Assembly (NCBI GenBank): GCA_963774155.1
Contig: CAVZDW010000006.1
Location: forward strand, 179,299 to 243,298
From: DASSUW01 sp963774155
GTDB taxonomy: Bacteria > Actinomycetota > Thermoleophilia > Solirubrobacterales > Solirubrobacteraceae
Direction: 5' to 3'
Length of the DNA stretch: 64,000 nucleotides
Position 1 is the first letter of the stretch. The number at the start of each line of letters is the position of its first letter. The translations under genes and the position numbers were made by a program. The notes under the pieces were generated by a model, which saw only the letters and a program-made list of their open reading frames with translations, was not told the DNA's origin and did no database searches. Below are positions 59,338 to 64,000 of this stretch, piece after piece.

Positions 59338-59703
59338 CTAGCTCTTGCTGAACACGAACTTGTTCGGCGTCCCCTCCAGCGGGCTGTCGTCGCCGGGGCG
59401 CCACAGCACCGTGTCCTCGATCTGGCGCGCCACCGCGAAGTCCTTGTCGGTGATGCCGCCGGCGGCGTGATTCGCCAGCTTGACCCACAGCTTGCCCCAC
59501 GTCACCGAGAGGTCGGCGTGGTGGTAGGCCGCCTCGCAGATGTAGCCGACGGCGTTGACGGCCATCAGCGTCGACGGCCAGCCGTCGGTGTTGTACTTGC
59601 GGCGGATCCAGTCGCCCTCGAGGTACCAGTTGTCGAGTCCGTGCTCCTTGAGCTTGGCCTCGACCTCCTCGGGCGAATAAGTCTTCTTGTCGCTTGCCTC
59701 CAT
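59338..59703 (-). CDS. Pterin-4a-carbinolamine dehydratase-family protein
   Basis: 121 residues. YSPEEVEAKLKEHGLDNWYL, then the family signature AAYHHADLSVTWGKLWVKLA with the two adjacent His, and NHAAGGITDKDFAVA with the third. Lies between the SDR and the DHPS-like gene, start ATG 59703 with GGAGGC upstream. The classical role is recycling of 4a-hydroxy-tetrahydropterin; here it more likely handles a methanopterin intermediate. Confidence 0.85.
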   Translation of the reverse strand: MEASDKKTYSPEEVEAKLKEHGLDNWYLEGDWIRRKYNTDGWPSTLMAVNAVGYICEAAYHHADLSVTWGKLWVKLANHAAGGITDKDFAVARQIEDTVLWRPGDDSPLEGTPNKFVFSKS

Positions 59704-59730
59704 GGTGCCTCCTTCGCGGTCTCCGCTGAA

Positions 59731-60429
59731 CTACATCACCACGCCGCCGTTGACGTTGATCGCCTGTCCGGTGACGAACGCGGCCTCGGGCGAGGCGAGG
59801 TAGAGCGCGGCGCCCGCCACGTCCTCGGGCCGGCCCCAGCGCCCCAGCGGCGTGCCGTCCGCGACCGAGCGGCGGAACTCCGGGTCGGCCTGCTCGCCGA
59901 AGGCGGTCTCGATCCAGCCCGGGCACAGGACGTTGACGCGCACGTCGGGAGCCAGGGCGCGGGCCAGCGACTTGCTGAACGCCAGGACGCCGCCCTTGAC
60001 GGCGGAGAAGAGCTGCGGGTTCTCGCCGGCCATGCCGCTCGCCACGTGGTCCCAGCTCATGTTGATGATGGCGCCGCCACGCTCGCGCATCACGTCGGCG
60101 ACCGCGTAGGAGCACGCGATCGTGCCCTTCAAGTCGACGGCGAGCAGGAGGTCGAGCTTGCGCTCCCACTCCCACTCCGCGGCCTCGCCGGTGAGCACGT
60201 CGGCTCCGGCGTTGTTGACCCAGACGTCGATCCGGCCGAGCTCCTCGCGCGCCTCGGCGACCAGGCGCTCGCAGGCGTCGCGGGTCGCGAGATCGGCCTG
60301 GCGGACACTCGCGCCGGCGACCTCGTGCGCGCGCTCTGCTGAGTCGCGGTGCGTGATCAGCACGGCCGCGCCCTCGGCCAAGTAGGCCTCGGCGATGGCG
60401 CGGCCGATCCCGCTGCTCGCGCCGGTCAC
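59731..60429 (-). CDS. Short-chain dehydrogenase/reductase with Tyr-to-Phe change at the active site
   Basis: At least 232 residues. Rossmann motif TGASSGIGRAIAEAYLAEGA; NNAGADV; catalytic Ser region IINMSWDHVASGMAGE; then QLFSAVKGGVLAFSKSLA, in which the usual Y-x3-K Tyr is Phe. C-terminal PLGRWGRPEDVAGAALYLAS and NVNGGVVM are ordinary. The real start is probably upstream (SRRLDGLNAV is in frame) but no ATG or GTG is available there. Directly after fae; might reduce or bind a pterin. Confidence 0.78.
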   Translation of the reverse strand: MTGASSGIGRAIAEAYLAEGAAVLITHRDSAERAHEVAGASVRQADLATRDACERLVAEAREELGRIDVWVNNAGADVLTGEAAEWEWERKLDLLLAVDLKGTIACSYAVADVMRERGGAIINMSWDHVASGMAGENPQLFSAVKGGVLAFSKSLARALAPDVRVNVLCPGWIETAFGEQADPEFRRSVADGTPLGRWGRPEDVAGAALYLASPEAAFVTGQAINVNGGVVM

Positions 60430-60473
60430 GACGGCGTTCAGACCGTCGAGCCGGCGCGACCGGGTCAGTTCGA

Positions 60474-60986
60474 TCAGCCCTCCACGCCGCCCGCGAACGG
60501 GTGGCGCGCCGCCTCCGAGGAACCGAGGATGTCGCTCACGCTGGGCTCGTTGCCGAGGGCGCGCGCGAGCGCTTCCTTGGTGGCCTGGTAGTTGTAGTCG
60601 AAGATCTTCTTGTCGTCCTTGGCGTCCCAGTGGATGAAGACGCCGCAGATGATGCAGAGGTCGTCGACGTCGCCCTCGGCGATGACGCCCTCGCGGACCG
60701 AGTCGACGACAGCGCGGGCGACGGCCGCCTGAGCGGGACCGAACATCTGCACGGCCTGCGTGGCGCCCTTCATCGTCACCTTGTTGGACATGATCGTGTC
60801 GGGCTTCGCCGGGAGGTTCGGCGCCACCACCGCGAGCAGGTTCGTGTGACCCTCGCCCTGGTTGACGAGGGAGTTCGCGAACGCCTCGCCTACCGGGCCG
60901 CTCTTCGAGCCGATCAGGAGGTCGACGTGCGCGACCTCGTTGCCCTCGCCGACCAGCGATTCTCCGACCATCATTGCCGCAGCCAT
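60474..60986 (-). CDS. fae: Formaldehyde-activating enzyme
   Basis: 170 residues, intact. GESLVGEGNEVAHVDLLIGS carries the catalytic His; GHTNLLAVVAPNLPAKPDTI, KGATQAVQMFGPAQAAVARA and DDLCIICGVFIHWDAKDDKK are all typical of Fae. It condenses formaldehyde with tetrahydromethanopterin to methylene-H4MPT, the entry step for MtdB. First gene of the minus-strand operon, divergent from the CitG-like gene. Confidence 0.95.
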   Translation of the reverse strand: MAAAMMVGESLVGEGNEVAHVDLLIGSKSGPVGEAFANSLVNQGEGHTNLLAVVAPNLPAKPDTIMSNKVTMKGATQAVQMFGPAQAAVARAVVDSVREGVIAEGDVDDLCIICGVFIHWDAKDDKKIFDYNYQATKEALARALGNEPSVSDILGSSEAARHPFAGGVEG

Positions 60987-61073
60987 GACCCGTCCTTCCT
61001 ATGGTTGAACTCGTGTCCGACGGGTGGGCGACTCTAACTACTGGCGTCGAGAAGGGTCAAGCCGACCCCGCAC
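60987..61073. promoter_or_regulatory. Divergent promoter region of the C1 cluster
   Basis: 87 bases between fae and the CitG-like gene. AAGGACGGG before the fae start is a plausible ribosome site. I see no convincing -35/-10 pair or operator palindrome. Confidence 0.5.
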
Positions 61074-61890
61074 GTGCGGCGGCGACGACCGTTCGTAGCC
61101 GTCGCCGATGCCGCCCAGCTTGCCTGCGTGCTCGAGGTCAGCGCGGAGAAGCCGGGCAACATCACGCCGAGCCACGACTTCGACGACACCACGTACGAGG
61201 ACATGCTGCGCTGCGCGATCGCGATCGGGCCCGAGCTCGTTGTCGACCGGGGCGTGGGCGAGACGGTCCTGGCGATCGTGGAGGGTTCTCCCGCGCCGGC
61301 GAACACCAACCTGGGGATCGCGCTGCTGCTGGCGCCGCTGGCCAAGGCCGCGCTCGCGGGCGGCCCGCTGCGGGAGCGGCTCGGCGAGACGCTGCGGGCG
61401 CTCGATGTCGCCGACGCACGCGCCGCGTACGCCGCGATCCGGCTCGCCGGCGCCGGCGGCCTGGACGAGCCTGTCGAGCACGACGTGCGCGAGGAGCCGG
61501 CGATCGGCCTGCGCGAGGCGATGGCCGCCGCCGCCGAGCGCGACTCGATCGCGTCGGAGTACGTGACCGACTTCGCGCTGACCTTCGAGGTCGGCCTTCC
61601 GGCGCTGCGCAACCTCACGCGCGACGCGATCGTCGAGCTGCACCTTCGGCTGCTGGCCCACAAGCCCGACACGCTGATCGCGCGCAAGGCCGGCGCCGAC
61701 GCCGCGGAGCAGGTGTCGGCGGGCGCGCGCGAGGTCCTCGCCGGGCGCCGGACGCTCCAGTCGCTTCGACGCCTCGCTCCGAACACACGGCAACAGGCTC
61801 AACCCGGGGACGACCGCCGACCTCGTGACGGCGACCGTCTTCGTCGCGCTGGTCGAGGGTATCCTCGCGCCGTCGCACCACTCCTCCTGA
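61074..61890 (+). CDS. CitG-like triphosphoribosyl-dephospho-CoA synthase family protein, one frame shift
   Basis: About 271 residues. LACVLEVSAEKPGNITPSHD and DTTYEDMLRCAIAIGPEL match the CitG/MdcB family (COG1767), which occurs as orf5 in methylotroph H4MPT clusters. TNLGIALLLAPLAKAAL is also typical. After a shift near 61762 it ends HGNRLNPGTTADLVTATVFV to LAPSHHSS (TGA 61888-61890). Probably transfers a ribosyl-type unit in cofactor assembly; the reaction is not established. Confidence 0.85.
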
Positions 61891-62838
61891 TTGCCCTGAG
61901 CGCGCGCATGCTCGCCGACCTGGCGGGGCGCGACGACGTGATCGCGTTCGATCTGTTCGGCGACCTCGACCTGCGCGCCGATCGCGTCGTGAAGCGCCGC
62001 AGCCTGACCGCGCTGGTCGATGCCGCGATGGAGGAGGAGCCGGGGGACGTCATCTACGGCGCGAGCTTCGAGAACCACCCCAAGCTGGTCGAGCGGCTGG
62101 CCGAGCGGCACACGCTGCTGGGCAACCCGCCGGAGGTGCTGCGCGCCGTGCGCGATCCCGCGCGGCTCGCCGCCGTGCTCGGGGACTCGTACGCCCGGTC
62201 GACCTTCACGCCGCCGTCCTCGGGCCGCTGGCTGCGCAAGCCGCTGCGCGGCGGGGGAGGCATCCGGGTGCGCGAGTGGCGCGGCGGCGCGCTGCCGGCC
62301 GGGACGTTCCTGCAGGAGCGCATCGACGGGGTCCCGTGCTCGGTGGCTGCGATCGGCGACGGGAAGGATGCCGTCGTGCTCGGGCTCAGCGAGCAGCTCG
62401 TGGGACGGCGCGCGTTCGGCGTGCGCGGATACCGCTGGTGCGGGAACCTCGTTCCGCCACGGGTGCCGGTGCCGCCGGCCCAGCCGCAGGCGATCTGCTC
62501 CCGGCTGGTGGCCGCCTTCGGCCTGCGCGGACCGTTCGGCGTCGACTTCATCTGGGACGGTGAGCGCGCGTGGGTCGTCGAGGTCAACCCCCGCCCGACC
62601 GCGTCGCTCGAGGTGATCGAGCCCGCGCGAGCGGCCGGCAAGGCGGTCGTCTTCGCCACCGAGGACATGGTCGTCGGCGAGCTGCGACGGCGTGCGCGAC
62701 GTGCCGCACCCCGGCGAGCGGATCGCCAAGGGCCGGCCGATCTGCACCGTCGTGACGACCGCCGCGACGCCGGACGAGGTCCTGGCCGCGCTCGAGGCGG
62801 AGGCTGCGGCGCTGCTGGAGGTGGCGGTCTGTGGCTGA
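61887..62838 (+). CDS. ATP-grasp protein of the H4MPT/methanofuran cluster, one frame shift
   Basis: About 315 residues. SARMLADLAGRDDVIAFDLF, SGRWLRKPLRGGGGIRVREW (nucleotide loop), FLQERIDGVPCSVAAIGDGK and the metal motif WVVEVNPRPTASLEVIE. The end GVRDVPHPGERIAKGRPICT follows a shift near 62692. Such ATP-grasp genes (orf17/MfnD group) are thought to ligate glutamate to tyramine in methanofuran synthesis. Start uncertain: CTG/ATT overlap the CitG stop and the first ATG is 61908. Confidence 0.8.
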
Positions 62839-63822
62839 GGCGACGTGCGCGGGGTGCGGCTGCCTGTGCGACGACATCGAGCTGACGGCCGACGGGCCGG
62901 TGCGGACGTGCTCGCTCGGCGACGCGTGGTTCGCCGCGGTGACCGGCCGCCGGTCGCTCGCGTCGATGGCCGCGAGGTGAGCGTCGAGGAGGCCGCGGAC
63001 GCCGCGGCCGCGATCCTGCGTGAGGCCCGCGCGCCGCTCGTCCACGGGCTCGGCGGGACGAGCTGCGAGGCGCAGCGCCGGGCGGTGGCGCTCGCCGAGG
63101 CGGCGGGGGCGGTGATCGACGTCGGCGCGGCGCGCCTCGGCGGTCGGCTGGAGCACCGCGACGCTCGGCGAGATCCGCGACCGGGCCGAGCTGTGGTGCT
63201 CTGGCGCGTCGACCCGGTCGTCACCCATCCACGCCTGCTGGAGCGGCTCCGCCTCGACCCCGGCGCGATGATCGTCGTCGACTCGCAGCAGACGGCGACC
63301 TCCGACGCGGCCGGCGTGTTCTTCGAGGTCGACGACGACTTCGAGGCGCTGTGGGCGCTGCGCGGCGGCGGGGGCGGCCTGGCCGAGCGCCTGCGCGAGG
63401 CGCAGCACGTCGCCTTCATCTACGGCGCGCTCGACGAGCTGACCGCGCTGGCGCTGCACTCGCTCGTGCGCGACCTCGCCCGCGACCGCCACGCGGTGAC
63501 GCTCGGGCTGCGCGCCGGCAACGCCCGCGGCGCCGAGGACGTGCTCGTCTGGCAGACGGGGTTCGCCGGCCCGGTCGACTTCGCTCGCGGCTTCCCGCGC
63601 GAAGCGGAGCGCGGCGAGTTCGACGCCGAGCTCGTCGTGGCTGCCGAGGCGGCGACCGTGACGGTCGGCTCGCGGGTCGCCTTCGCCACCGCCGTCGACG
63701 GCATCGAGGTGGCAGGCACCGCCCACCGCATGGACGGCGTGCCGATCCCGCTGCGCGCACCACGCGAAAGCGATCGTCCGAGCATCGAGGACGTGCTGGC
63801 CGCCATCGAGGAGCGCCTCTGA
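62831..63822 (+). CDS. fhcB: Formylmethanofuran dehydrogenase/hydrolase subunit B, frame shifts
   Basis: About 330 residues. EATCAGCGCLCDDIELTADG is the FwdB/FhcB N-terminus; GGTSCEAQRRAVALAEAAGA, VVLWRVDPVVTHPRLLERLR and GLRAGNARGAEDVLVWQTGF follow. Shifts near 62945 and 63170. As in bacterial Fhc, the segment is shorter than archaeal molybdenum-binding FwdB. GTG start inside the ATP-grasp end. Structural subunit of the complex releasing formate. Confidence 0.85.
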
Positions 63823-64000
63823 TGCTGCGGATCGCCGGCGGCCGCGTCTACGACCCCGCGAACGGCGTCGCCGGCGAGGAGCGCGACGTCTGCGTGCAGG
63901 ACGGCAAGATCGTGGCCGACGTGCCCGCCCACGCCCGCACGATCAACGCCGAGCGGGATGGTCGTCATGCCGGGCGGGGTCGACATCCACGCCCACATCG
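63822..64000 (+). CDS. fhcA: Formylmethanofuran dehydrogenase/hydrolase subunit A, 5' part, one frame shift
   Basis: Only about 59 residues are in the window. MLRIAGGRVYDPANGVAGEE, then, after one extra base near 63950, GMVVMPGGVDIHAHI. The D-I-H-A-H metal-binding motif is the start of the amidohydrolase active site. ATG overlaps the fhcB stop (TGATG). fhcD and fhcC would be expected next. Confidence 0.88.
   Translation, partial: MLRIAGGRVYDPANGVAGEERDVCVQDGKIVADVPAHARTINAERDGRHAGRGRHPRPH

Overview
The window is about 70% G+C, densely coded, and uses GTG starts and four-base stop/start overlaps. Its gene repertoire (UgpC-type sugar ABC operon, EamA and DHA2 transporters, DUF1800/DUF1501 pair, an actinobacterial-style main sigma factor) fits a soil actinobacterium, probably class Thermoleophilia (Solirubrobacter/Conexibacter-like). 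That placement is inferred from gene style; no rRNA is present. Many conserved genes are broken by single-base shifts, including compensating pairs, which looks more like long-read indel error than decay. I give such genes their full extent and mark the shift.

Layout. 1-7.4 kb: NDP-forming acyl-CoA synthetase, FAD oxidoreductase, then a secreted DUF1800-DUF1501-cupredoxin operon. 7.4-10.4 kb: mptA (first step of tetrahydromethanopterin synthesis), the main sigma factor, a small nuclease gene and tRNA-Tyr. 10.4-11.5 kb: an EamA transporter between two 100-bp direct repeats carrying sigma-28/WhiG-like promoters. 11.5-20.5 kb: secreted proteins, two drug-efflux MFS pumps with TetR and MarR regulators, an adenylate cyclase-like protein and two peptidases. 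20.5-28.2 kb: a LacI-controlled beta-glucoside uptake operon (binding protein, two permeases, GH1 glucosidase, ATPase) facing a secreted GH6 cellulase. 28.2-31.9 kb: bioY, a small membrane protein, a phosphoesterase, NUDIX and GNAT.

31.98-54.66 kb is an integrated mobile element in tRNA-Thr(GGT), bounded by a 44-bp direct repeat (43/44 identical). It carries a tyrosine integrase, two excisionase-like proteins, a MobF relaxase-helicase and no visible type IV secretion genes, so it is probably mobilizable rather than self-conjugative. Its cargo is mostly defence-like: HEPN/MNT, a MazF-type toxin pair, an HNH nuclease, a two-component system, a translationally coupled module of circularly permuted C5 methyltransferase, degenerate Mod-like protein with immunoglobulin-like segments and type III-like Res, then Vsr and a large RecB-like nuclease-helicase.

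55.8-64 kb holds a divergent archaeal-type C1 cluster: fae, an SDR, a pterin dehydratase, a dihydropteroate-synthase-like gene, mtdB and a DUF1464 gene on the minus strand; a CitG-like gene, an ATP-grasp gene, fhcB and the start of fhcA on the plus strand. With mptA at 7.4 kb this supports tetrahydromethanopterin/methanofuran-linked formaldehyde oxidation. The strongest candidates for something undescribed are this C1 island and the methyltransferase/pseudo-Mod/Res module.
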